From Thermoanaerobacterales bacterium (GTDB lineage: Bacteria > Bacillota > Desulfotomaculia > Desulfotomaculales > JASEER01): 47,842 nucleotides of DNA. Shown piece by piece: positions 28,780 to 36,292 of the stretch; position 1 is the first letter of the stretch, and each line of letters begins with the position of its first letter. The notes under the pieces are model-generated. The model made no database searches, was not told the DNA's origin, and saw only the letters and a program-made list of their open reading frames with translations. The DNA is taken from positions 1 through 47,842 of the forward strand of contig JASEER010000018.1 of the NCBI GenBank assembly GCA_030019475.1, in the 5' to 3' direction. The position numbers and the translations under genes were made by a program.

Positions 28780-29123
28780 TGCGGTTCCTCTCCTTCCCTG
28801 CCGGAAGCGGCCAGGCGCCGCCCGGCCGTTTCCAGCAGGTGCCTCAAGGTCCGTCTTTCCTCCGGCGGCAAATCCTCGGTTCCCTCGATGAAGGCCCACA
28901 GGTCGGGCCCCACCCGCATCGCCTCGGGGGGCAGGTAGGTTTCCTCGCCGAAACCGCCGAGATAGTGCATTCGCCGACCCAGGGCCCGCGCAAAGTAGAT
29001 TTTTTTCACCCCGAAACGGGCACAGGCCCAACGGCACAATCTCTCCAGCTCCGCCGGGACATCCCCTGCATCCGGCGGGCGGGGCGTGACGGCGCCGTTA
29101 CCGGCATCAGAAGTAGAGATCAC
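28776..29123 (-). CDS. Unknown small protein between hydG and hydF
   Basis: 115 aa, soluble, no signal or membrane segment, no Cys motif able to bind a cluster (single Cys pair region RLCRWACARFG). Notable features: GVKKIYFARALGRRMHYLGGFGEETYLPPE and an acidic C-terminal helix (DLPPEERRTLRHLLETAGRR). GTG start with GGAGG 9 nt upstream; it overlaps hydG by 17 bp and hydF by 4 bp, so it is clearly part of the maturation operon and made together with HydF. I do not recognise the family; position suggests an accessory role in H-cluster assembly (inference). Confidence 0.7.
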   Translation of the reverse strand: MISTSDAGNGAVTPRPPDAGDVPAELERLCRWACARFGVKKIYFARALGRRMHYLGGFGEETYLPPEAMRVGPDLWAFIEGTEDLPPEERRTLRHLLETAGRRLAASGREGEEPQ

Positions 29124-30582
29124 GTTCCCCGGCCTCCATTCGCGTCAGGAACTCCTTCAGCCTGTCCGTCTTCTGCGGCAGGCGTTTCTCCAATTCCGCG
29201 AGGTAGCGGGTGATCGTATCCTCCCCGGCCTCCCGCGTCTCGGGCGCGGCATAGTCCAGCAGGTATTCCTTAAAGGTGAGCACGGCGTTGGGAACGCAGA
29301 AGTTCTTGACGAGCCCCTTCTTGGCGAAGGACATAAAGTGACACCCCGTGCGCCCGGCGCGGTAACCCGCCGTGCAGAAGGATGGAATGTATCCGTCGTC
29401 ACAGAGTTCATGAATGAATTCGTCCAGGGAGCGGGTGTCGCCGAGCTGGAACTGCTCGCGGTCGGGGATATGTTCCCGTTCCATTTCAGCGTACCCGCCC
29501 ACGGCGATACGGGAGCCGGCGTCGACCTGCGAGACGCCCAGCGCAATGACCTCCCGCCTTAGTTCCGGCCGCTCGCGGCAGGTAAGGATCAGACCGGTGT
29601 ACGGCACGGCGCAGCGCAGGGCGGCGACGACCTTCTTGAAGTCCTCGTCGCCGACCCGGTACGGCGGACTGGCCGCCAGCGGCGTGTTCAGCGCCGGCTC
29701 GAGCCGCGGGAAGGATATGGTGTGGGGGCCCACGCCGAACTCACGCTCGAGGTCCATGGCGTGATAGAGGAGTCCCAACACCTCGAACCGCCAATCGTAA
29801 AGCCCGAAGAGGACGCCGATGGCCACGTCGTCGATGCCCGCCTCCTGCGCCCGGTGCAGGGAAAACAGGCGCCACAGGTACGAACCCTTGAGCGTGTTTG
29901 ACGGGTGCACCTTCCGGTAGGTGCCGTGGTGGTACGTCTCCTGAAAAACTTGATACGTGCCGATGCCGACGTTCTTCACGCGCCGGTACTCTTCCACGGT
30001 CAGCGGCGCGGCGTTGACGTTCACCCGCCGGATCTCGCCGTTGCCGTTCCTGGTGGCGTAGATCTTCTCGATGGTGCGGCACATAAAGTCGACGTCGCTG
30101 GCCGGGTGCTCCCCGTAGACCACGATCAGGCGCTTGTGCCCCTTCGAGGTGAGGATCTTTACCTCGCTTTCCAATTCCTCCAAAGAGAGGGTTCTCTTGG
30201 TTATCTCCTCGTTGGTCTGGCGGAAGCCGCAATAGGCGCAGTTATTGACGCAGGGGTTGGAAATATACAGCGGGGCGAAAAGAACGATCCGGTTGCCGTA
30301 GACTTCCTCTTTGATCCAGCGGGCCGTGGCGAAGATCTCCTCCCAGAGATCGGCGTCGCGGCAGTTTATGAGGACGGCGGTCTCCTCCGGCGTCAGGCCC
30401 TTCAATTCCCTCGCCCTGGCCAGAACCTCCCGCACCTCGGCGGGCTCGGGATCGGCCTTGCGTTCCAGGAGGCGCTGAATTTCCTCGTCATTGATGAAAT
30501 CCACCCGTTTTTCCGCTTCCTCGTACCGGCTGATCATCGCCAGGCGTTCCTCCCGCCAGGCTTTCTCCTCGGGTGTCAGCAT
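29107..30582 (-). CDS. hydG: [FeFe] hydrogenase maturase HydG
   Basis: Radical-SAM tyrosine lyase making the CO and CN ligands of the H-cluster from tyrosine. 491 aa; radical-SAM motif CVNNCAYCGF near residue 110, and the C-terminal auxiliary-cluster Cys residues in FCTAGYRAGRTGCHFM and KNFC. ATG at 30582 with GAAGGAGGG upstream. It is separated from aspA by 59 bp without terminator or clear promoter, so cotranscription is likely. Confidence 0.96.
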   Translation of the reverse strand: MLTPEEKAWREERLAMISRYEEAEKRVDFINDEEIQRLLERKADPEPAEVREVLARARELKGLTPEETAVLINCRDADLWEEIFATARWIKEEVYGNRIVLFAPLYISNPCVNNCAYCGFRQTNEEITKRTLSLEELESEVKILTSKGHKRLIVVYGEHPASDVDFMCRTIEKIYATRNGNGEIRRVNVNAAPLTVEEYRRVKNVGIGTYQVFQETYHHGTYRKVHPSNTLKGSYLWRLFSLHRAQEAGIDDVAIGVLFGLYDWRFEVLGLLYHAMDLEREFGVGPHTISFPRLEPALNTPLAASPPYRVGDEDFKKVVAALRCAVPYTGLILTCRERPELRREVIALGVSQVDAGSRIAVGGYAEMEREHIPDREQFQLGDTRSLDEFIHELCDDGYIPSFCTAGYRAGRTGCHFMSFAKKGLVKNFCVPNAVLTFKEYLLDYAAPETREAGEDTITRYLAELEKRLPQKTDRLKEFLTRMEAGERDLYF

Positions 30583-30641
30583 GGTTAAGCCCTCCTTCTG
30601 TGCAAGACATGGCTCATCCGTTCACGGGTCTGTTCTCCGTC

Positions 30642-32102
30642 TCAACCAGTCGCCCCACCTCCCTTGGAACGGAAACGGCGCGCTCCGGCCACGCCGGGGG
30701 TGGTCAGCTCCTCGGGGCGCAGAACGGCCTCCACCTCCTCCCGGGTGAACAGGCCCTCGTCGACCAGCACCTCGGCCACCGGGCGGCCGGTTTCCACGGC
30801 CCGGCGGACCGACGCCGCGGCCTTTTCATACCCGATGTAGGGGACAAAGGCCGTAATGACGCCCTGGCTGGCCTCCAGCAGCTCCCGGCAGCGCTGCGGG
30901 TCGGCCTGAATCCCACGGACGCACTTGTCGGCGAGAATCTCGGCGGCGTTGGCGAGGATGGTGAGGGAGTGCAGCAAATTATGGGCGATCAGCGGCAAGA
31001 AGGCGTTCAGTTCCAACTGACCGGACGCGGCGGCCATATTGACGGCGACATCGTTGGCCATCACCTGGTAGGCCGCCTGCGTGACCATCTCCGGGATGAC
31101 CGGATTGACCTTACCCGGCATGATGGATGAGCCGGCCTGCACCGGCGGAAGCTTGAGTTCGGCTATCCCGCCGCGCGGTCCGGAGGAAAGAAGGCGTAAA
31201 TCCCCGGCGATCTTGGCCAGGTTGACCGCGGCGGCTTTCAGAAACCCGGAGACCTCGGCGAAGACATCGGCGTTCTGCGTGGCCTCGAAGGTGTTCTCGG
31301 CGCGCGCCAGGCCGAAACCGGTCAGCTCGCGCAGGATTTCGACCACGCGGTGGATGTACCGCCGGTCGGCGTTCAACCCCGTGCCGACCGCCGTTCCGCC
31401 GAGATTCACCTGGCGGAGGCGTTCTTCCGCTTTATAGATCCGCCACCAGTCCCGGGCCACCGCCTCGGCCCAGGCGCCGAACTCCTGTCCCAGGGTGACC
31501 GGAACGGCGTCCTGCATCTCGGTCCGTCCGATCTTCAGGAGGGAGGCGAACTCCCTCTCCTTGGCCTGCAGCGCTCCCTGCAACGCCGCCAGGGCGTGGG
31601 CCGACCGGCGGGCCAGCTTGATCGCCGCCACCCGGAGAGCGGTGGGATAGACGTCGTTGGTCGACTGCCCGAGGTTGACATGGTCCAGGGGATGAACGAT
31701 CCGGTAATCTCCCTTCTCCCCGCCGAGGATTTCAATGGCCCGGTTGGCCAGGACCTCGTTCACGTTCATATTGGTCGAGGTGCCGGCGCCGCCCTGGAAG
31801 GCATCGACGATAATCTGGTCGCGCCACAGGCCTTCCGCCAGTTCCGTCGCGGCCCGGGCGATAGCCGTTCCGCGGCGGGCGTCCAGCAAACCGATTTCCG
31901 TGTTGGCCAGCGCCGCCGCCTTTTTCACCAGGGCCAGCGCCCAGATGAGTTCCGGGTGGACCGGTGTCCCGGAGACGGCGAAGTTTTCCCGCGCCCGCAG
32001 GGCGTGGAGGCCGAAATAAGCCCCGGCAGGTATGTCCGCCTGCCCCAGCGCGTCCTTTTCGACCCTTGATCCGACGGAGTTCGTCACACTGTTTCCCGAC
32101 AT
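30642..32102 (-). CDS. aspA: Aspartate ammonia-lyase
   Basis: Cleaves aspartate to fumarate and ammonium. 486 aa; fumarase/aspartase signature GSSIMPGKVNP, plus GGAGTSTNMNVNEV and GRTEMQDAVPVTLGQE, which are aspartase-typical. ATG 32102 overlaps the regulator stop by one base (TGATG) and has GGGGAGG upstream, so it is coupled to the hydrogenase regulator gene. aspA next to hydEFG is a recurring arrangement in Clostridia; a supply of ammonium for H-cluster ligand synthesis is a plausible reason (inference), ordinary aspartate catabolism the alternative. Confidence 0.93.
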   Translation of the reverse strand: MSGNSVTNSVGSRVEKDALGQADIPAGAYFGLHALRARENFAVSGTPVHPELIWALALVKKAAALANTEIGLLDARRGTAIARAATELAEGLWRDQIIVDAFQGGAGTSTNMNVNEVLANRAIEILGGEKGDYRIVHPLDHVNLGQSTNDVYPTALRVAAIKLARRSAHALAALQGALQAKEREFASLLKIGRTEMQDAVPVTLGQEFGAWAEAVARDWWRIYKAEERLRQVNLGGTAVGTGLNADRRYIHRVVEILRELTGFGLARAENTFEATQNADVFAEVSGFLKAAAVNLAKIAGDLRLLSSGPRGGIAELKLPPVQAGSSIMPGKVNPVIPEMVTQAAYQVMANDVAVNMAAASGQLELNAFLPLIAHNLLHSLTILANAAEILADKCVRGIQADPQRCRELLEASQGVITAFVPYIGYEKAAASVRRAVETGRPVAEVLVDEGLFTREEVEAVLRPEELTTPGVAGARRFRSKGGGATG

Positions 32103-32356
32103 CAGGTGCGCCTCCCCGTCAGGGCGCTTTTCACATTGACGCCCGGCAGAGCCCCCAGCTTGCCCGTCAGGGCGCCGATGGCGTCGGTGCTTCCGTCCAC
32201 AATAAGGGCAATGACCGAAAGGTTCTTCTCCCGGTAGGGGATGCCCATGCGGCCGACGATGATATCGGCGTGCGCTCCCAGGATTTCATTGACTTTGGGA
32301 GCCATGGCCCGCCGGTTTTCCACCACAATGCCCAGAACCCCGATCCGCGTTTCCAT
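32102..32356 (-). CDS. TM1266-like iron-only hydrogenase system regulator
   Basis: 84-aa small ferredoxin/ACT-like fold protein of the TM1266 family, found with [FeFe] hydrogenase genes and annotated as a putative regulator. Start METRIGVLGIVVENR and the central VGRMGIPYREKNLSVIALIVDG are family-typical. ATG 32356 with GGAGGAGAGG upstream. First gene of the maturation operon, directly after the attenuator leader. No DNA-binding domain is visible, so how it regulates is not clear. Confidence 0.88.
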   Translation of the reverse strand: METRIGVLGIVVENRRAMAPKVNEILGAHADIIVGRMGIPYREKNLSVIALIVDGSTDAIGALTGKLGALPGVNVKSALTGRRT

Positions 32357-32385
32357 CGGCGCCTTCCTCTCCTCCTTAGATACAG

Positions 32386-32413
32386 AAGCCCACCCGGCAA
32401 AAGGGGTGGGCTT
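32386..32413 (-). other. Hairpin in leader of maturation operon
   Basis: Perfect 10-bp stem AAGCCCACCC (32386-32395) / GGGTGGGCTT (32404-32413). On the minus strand it sits just before the ribosome binding site of the TM1266-like gene; no T-run. Could influence translation start. Confidence 0.5.
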
Positions 32414-32480
32414 GCCATCCCTTGCCGTCAGATAAACCCCTCCTGCGCAGGACGTCGGTATACGGTATATGGCAATAAAC

Positions 32481-32540
32481 AGAAAAAGAACCACGAGGAT
32501 TGCTCCCCGCTCGCCGGGGAGCAAAGACCTTCGTGGTCCT
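32481..32540 (-). promoter_or_regulatory. Attenuator hairpin of the hyd maturation operon (copy E)
   Basis: Read on the minus strand: GGACCACGAAGG, an inner perfect 10-bp hairpin (32515-32524/32500-32509), CCTCGTGGTTC, then TTCTTTTTCT. The T-rich tail is on the minus strand only, so the element belongs to the TM1266-aspA-hydGFE transcript. Outer stem is of the same CCACGAAGG type as in the leaders of the divergent hydA operon and three other units. Confidence 0.65.
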
Positions 32541-32596
32541 TTATAGTTTCTTCTATTCAATAGGGGCGGCGAACTTCCTGCCGCGGCCAAAAAAAA

Positions 32597-32602
32597 ATTA
32601 TA
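32597..32602 (-). promoter_or_regulatory. Probable -10 box of the maturation operon
   Basis: TATAAT on the minus strand (32602 down to 32597), about 55 bp upstream of the attenuator hairpin; no good -35 at 17 bp spacing. The remaining 32603-32740 holds a small hairpin GGTGGC/GCCACC near 32665-32680 and no clear plus-strand promoter. Confidence 0.4.
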
Positions 32603-32740
32603 GACCGGCAGGATATCTTTAAGGGACCGCGAATAAGACACGTAGCGAAGCAGCGGTGGCGCGAAGCCACCATCTCTTCAGGCGTGGACGTAAGCCGGTG
32701 TGAGGTTAACCGGTCAGCGAAAAATTAATAGCGAAGAAGG

Positions 32741-32790
32741 ACCACGAAGGTCGACCGCCAGGGTTCGAAAGACCTTCGTGGTTTTCTTTT
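32741..32790 (+). promoter_or_regulatory. Attenuator hairpin of the MvhD-NuoF/HydA operon (copy C)
   Basis: Perfect 12-bp stem ACCACGAAGGTC (32741-32752) / GACCTTCGTGGT (32771-32782) followed by TTTCTTTTT. It lies 90 bp before the first gene and has the hallmarks of an intrinsic terminator in a leader. Upstream at about 32663-32680 is a GGTGGC-GCGAA-GCCACC hairpin similar to those in leaders A and D. Confidence 0.7.
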
Positions 32791-32881
32791 TCCGGGGGTG
32801 GGGTGGTATAGGAAACAGCGCATGACGCACACGACCGGGTTTGGGATGGTGTGACGGTCAGGAAGGAGGAGGAGCAGGAGC

Positions 32882-33715
32882 ATGACAAACGGTTTCGAGC
32901 CGAGAATTGTCGGCTTTCTCTGTAACTGGTGCAGTTACGCCGGTGCGGACCTGGCGGGGGTCAGCCGGCTGCAGTACCCGCCGAACATCCGGGTGATCAG
33001 GGTGATGTGTTCCGGGAGGATTCACCCCGGCTTCATTCTTAAAGCGTTGTTGCACGGCGCGGACGGAGTACTGGTCGGGGGTTGTCACCCCGGTGACTGC
33101 CACTATATCAAGGGCAATTATTATGCCGAACGGCGGATCAAGATCACGCGGCGGCTGTTGGAGTGGCTGGGCATCGAGCGCGAAAGGCTGCGGCTGCGCT
33201 GGGTGTCCGCCGCCGAGGGGGGGCGTTTTGCGCAGGTCGTATCGGAGTTCACGGCTCATTTACGAGACCTCGGCCCGAACCCCCGGCGTGTTGCGGATGA
33301 GGATTACGAGTACGAGTCCCTGGCGCGGGTGGCGGCGGCGATGGGATCGGTCGGCCGGCTGATTGCGGAGCAGGACATCTGCACAGTGGACATGGCCAAA
33401 CATCTTTTGGCGTATGCGCAGCAAGAATCCTGCGCCGAGTGCGCCCCCTGCCGCGTTGGGACGAAACGCCTGCTGGAAGCCTTTGAACGGGTGTTGCGGG
33501 GCGAAATGGATGAGGACGAGATGGCCTTGTTGGCGGAGGTCGGGGAGGCGGTCGGCCATGCGGCCAAGTGCGAACTGGGGCGTGTCGCGGGCCGGGCGGC
33601 GGCGGGTGTGGCCAGGTACGGCCGCGACGAGCTTTTGGCGCACCTTGGGGGTACCTGTCCGGGTACGGTGGAGGCCAACCCGGGTTGGCAGGCCGTCATC
33701 GGCCAGGACGAATAG
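32882..33715 (+). CDS. MvhD-NuoF(4Fe-4S) fusion protein
   Basis: 277 aa. Residues 1-140 are a canonical MvhD: CNWCSYAGADLAG (Cys14/17), then GGCHPGDCHYIKGN. After a linker, residues about 165-265 match only the C-terminal iron-sulfur region of NuoF/HydB, with ESCAECAPCRVGT and a later Cys (KCELGRVAGR) to bind one 4Fe-4S cluster. The FMN and NADH domains that precede this region in NuoF are absent. ATG with GGAGGAGGAG upstream. First gene of the operon leading into two NuoF(FeS)-HydA pairs. Inference: it connects the [FeFe] hydrogenase via NuoF-type iron-sulfur contacts to an HdrA acceptor. Confidence 0.87.
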   Translation: MTNGFEPRIVGFLCNWCSYAGADLAGVSRLQYPPNIRVIRVMCSGRIHPGFILKALLHGADGVLVGGCHPGDCHYIKGNYYAERRIKITRRLLEWLGIERERLRLRWVSAAEGGRFAQVVSEFTAHLRDLGPNPRRVADEDYEYESLARVAAAMGSVGRLIAEQDICTVDMAKHLLAYAQQESCAECAPCRVGTKRLLEAFERVLRGEMDEDEMALLAEVGEAVGHAAKCELGRVAGRAAAGVARYGRDELLAHLGGTCPGTVEANPGWQAVIGQDE

Positions 33716-33735
33716 GTGTTGGGGAAGCCGGGCCG

Positions 33736-34161
33736 ATGGTTGGGAGTAACGCGGAATACAAGGGGCTTTTGCGATTGTCGTCGGTAATGCGTGACCTGGT
33801 GTTCCGGGTTGGAACACAAGAACCGGGTCCGGTCGGCGTAACGCGGGAACTCCTGGATCTGGCCCGGGAGGCTTCGTGCGGCGAGTGTACCCCGTGCCGT
33901 CTGGGCACAACCCGGATGCTGGAGCTTGTCGACGGTGTTTTGCGCGGGCGGGGTGCGGCCGGGGGCGACGATCTGCTGGCCCAGCTGGCGGATACGGCGG
34001 GGATGGTCGGCGCCTCGTCCGGATGCCATCTGGGAAGGGTGATCGGCAGGTTGGTGGCGCGGTCCGTGGAGCACCACCGTTTCGAATACGAGGCCCACGC
34101 GCGGGGCGAGCGTCTTGGGATCGGAGGGGCGAACGCCCGGGCGGGGGCTACCGCTGTTTAA
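33736..34161 (+). CDS. Free-standing NuoF-type 4Fe-4S domain protein (first)
   Basis: 141 aa. Residues about 45-110 contain ASCGECTPCRLGTTRM and SGCHLGRVIGR, the cluster-binding region of NuoF (N3 site) without flavin or NAD parts. N-terminal 40 residues and a Gly/Ala-rich tail have no recognisable motif. ATG 33736; the ribosome binding site is weak (GGGGAAG), 20 bp after the fusion gene, so translation may depend on coupling. Sits 12 bp before hydA, so it probably serves as electron-transfer partner of that enzyme. Confidence 0.8.
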   Translation: MVGSNAEYKGLLRLSSVMRDLVFRVGTQEPGPVGVTRELLDLAREASCGECTPCRLGTTRMLELVDGVLRGRGAAGGDDLLAQLADTAGMVGASSGCHLGRVIGRLVARSVEHHRFEYEAHARGERLGIGGANARAGATAV

Positions 34162-34173
34162 GGAGGCGAACAT

Positions 34174-35922
34174 ATGGGCAAGGTCGCGCTGGTCATCGAC
34201 CGGCAGACGGTTGAAGTGGACGCCGGGACCACCATTCTGGAGGCCGCGGCGCGGATAGGGATCAAGATTCCCACCCTCTGCTACCTCAAGGGGATCAACG
34301 AGGTGGGGGCCTGCCGCATTTGTGTGGTGGAGGTGGAAGGACGGGCGGAGTTTGTCACGTCCTGCAACACGCCGGTGGAAGAGGGCATGGTGGTACGGAC
34401 CAATACACCGGCGGTGCGCGCCGCGCGGCGGATGACGCTGGAGTTGATCCTCTCCGACCATCCCATGGAGTGTCTGACCTGTGTCCGGAACGGCAACTGC
34501 GAACTGCAGACGCTGGCGGCGCGGCTGAACGTGCGCGCGGTGCGGGTAAGCGGGGCGACCCACGCCGCCCTGCCGCCGGACGACTCCGGCGCCGGCATCG
34601 TCCGCGATCCGCGGAAGTGCGTTTTCTGCGGGCGGTGCATCAGCGTTTGCCGCGACGTCCAGGACGTGGGCGTCATCACGCTGCAGGGCTGCGGCTTCGA
34701 GGCCTTCATCGGACCGCCCGTGGGGCTGGCGCTTGCCGACACGCGATGCGTGCAGTGCGGGCAGTGCGCGCTGGTCTGTCCCACGGCGGCGATTACGGAA
34801 AAGGATGAAACGGATGCGGTCTGGGCGGCGCTGGCCGATCCGGAAAAGCACGTGGTGGTGCAGACGGCGCCGGCCACCCGCGTCACCATCGGCGACATGT
34901 TCGGTCTTCCGCCGGGGACGCCGGTGACGGGCAGGATGGTGGCCGCCCTGCGCCGGCTCGGTTTCGACGCCGTGTTCGATACCGACTTCACCGCCGACCT
35001 GACGATTATGGAGGAGGCCTCGGAACTCGTCAAGCGGCTGACCGAAGGGGGAGCGCTTCCCCAGTTGACCTCCTGCAGTCCGGGATGGATCAAGTACGCC
35101 GAGCATTTCCATCCCGAGATTCTGCCGCACATCTCTTCCTGCAAGTCGCCGCAGCAGATGTTCGGGGCGGTCGCCAAGACCTACTACGCCGAAAAGAAGG
35201 GCCTTGATCCGGCCAGCATTTTCGTGGTGTCGGTCATGCCCTGCACCGCGAAGAAGTTCGAGGCGGCCAGGCCGGAAATGGACGCGGCACAGCGTTACTG
35301 GAACAACCCTGAGGTGAGCCGTGACGTCGATGTCGTCCTCACATCACGGGAACTCGGCCGGATGATCCGGCGGGCGGGGATCGACTTCGCCAACCTGCCG
35401 GACGAGGAGTACGACGAACCACTGGGTGTCTCCACCGGGGCGGCGGCGATCTTCGGGGCCACCGGCGGCGTGATGGAGGCTGCTTTGCGCACGGCCTACG
35501 AGGTTGTTACCGGACGGGAACTACAGCAAATCAATTTTGAGGAGGTGCGTGGGCTGGAGGGCATCAAGGAGGCGGTGGTACCGCTGAAGGGGATCGATCT
35601 GAAGGTGATGGTGGCGCATGGGCTGGGCAACGCCCGCAAAGTGATGGAGAAGCTGAAGGCCGGCGAACTCAAGGACTATCACTTCATTGAAATTATGTGC
35701 TGTCCGGGCGGGTGCATCGGCGGCGGCGGCCAGCCGATCCCGACGGATACGGAAGTGAGGGCAAACCGTATCGCGGGGCTGTACCGGGTGGACGCGGCCA
35801 TGGAGTACCGCAAGTCGCACGAAAACCCGGCGCTGAAGAAGCTCTACGAGGAGTTCCTGGAAAAACCCCTGGGTCACCGGTCGCACGAGCTGCTTCACAC
35901 TCATTACACAGCGAGGTCGTAG
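34174..35922 (+). CDS. hydA: [FeFe] hydrogenase, multidomain (second copy in window)
   Basis: 582-aa cytoplasmic enzyme, no signal peptide. Order: [2Fe-2S] domain (Cys36, 47, 50, 64), His-ligated 4Fe-4S region (DHPMECLTCVRNGNCELQ), two 4Fe-4S motifs (CVFCGRCISVC, CVQCGQCALVCP), H-cluster domain with L1 TSCSPGW (299-305), L2 MPCTAKKFE (355-363), L3 MCCPGGCIGGGGQP (508-521). L1 has CS where most standard hydrogenases have CC, a change also found in multimeric, NAD-linked and bifurcating HydA. ATG with AAGGAGG 7 nt upstream. Preceded by a NuoF-FeS gene rather than a full flavin subunit. Uses a TAG stop. Confidence 0.95.
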   Translation: MGKVALVIDRQTVEVDAGTTILEAAARIGIKIPTLCYLKGINEVGACRICVVEVEGRAEFVTSCNTPVEEGMVVRTNTPAVRAARRMTLELILSDHPMECLTCVRNGNCELQTLAARLNVRAVRVSGATHAALPPDDSGAGIVRDPRKCVFCGRCISVCRDVQDVGVITLQGCGFEAFIGPPVGLALADTRCVQCGQCALVCPTAAITEKDETDAVWAALADPEKHVVVQTAPATRVTIGDMFGLPPGTPVTGRMVAALRRLGFDAVFDTDFTADLTIMEEASELVKRLTEGGALPQLTSCSPGWIKYAEHFHPEILPHISSCKSPQQMFGAVAKTYYAEKKGLDPASIFVVSVMPCTAKKFEAARPEMDAAQRYWNNPEVSRDVDVVLTSRELGRMIRRAGIDFANLPDEEYDEPLGVSTGAAAIFGATGGVMEAALRTAYEVVTGRELQQINFEEVRGLEGIKEAVVPLKGIDLKVMVAHGLGNARKVMEKLKAGELKDYHFIEIMCCPGGCIGGGGQPIPTDTEVRANRIAGLYRVDAAMEYRKSHENPALKKLYEEFLEKPLGHRSHELLHTHYTARS

Positions 35923-35959
35923 CGGGGTGAAACTATTGTCCGAAGGAGGCGGAAAGAAC

Positions 35960-36262
35960 ATGTCTCTGGACAACGCCGAGGCGAAAGTTGTCACGGAGAT
36001 GGCCCGTTCCCTGATGGCTCTGGTGCGCAACGAGTCATGCGGGGAGTGCCTGCCGTGCTGGCATGGGGTGAAACAGATCGCGGCCGTGCTTGACAGGATC
36101 GGCAACGGCGGCACGGTCAGCGCCGAGGATGCGGCAACGCTGGGCGAGCTGGCCCGTACCGTCGGCCAAAGCGCGAAATGCGGGGTGGGACGTATCGGGG
36201 GAAGGCTGGTTCTGGACCTGATGGCGCGCTATCCTTCGCTGTTTCAGTCCGGCGTTCAATGA
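35960..36262 (+). CDS. Free-standing NuoF-type 4Fe-4S domain protein (second)
   Basis: 100 aa, essentially only the NuoF iron-sulfur region: ESCGECLPCWHGVKQI near residue 26-41 and KCGVGRIGGR near residue 75. The usual CRxGT is CWHGV here, so this copy diverges from the one at 33736. ATG 35960 with GAAGGAGG 10 nt upstream; an in-frame GTG at 35927 lacks a good site. Lies between the two hydA genes, 30 bp before the downstream one, repeating the small-FeS-protein then HydA order. Confidence 0.8.
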   Translation: MSLDNAEAKVVTEMARSLMALVRNESCGECLPCWHGVKQIAAVLDRIGNGGTVSAEDAATLGELARTVGQSAKCGVGRIGGRLVLDLMARYPSLFQSGVQ

Positions 36263-36292
36263 GAATCTTGACGATAAAGGAGGGACGGGAAG

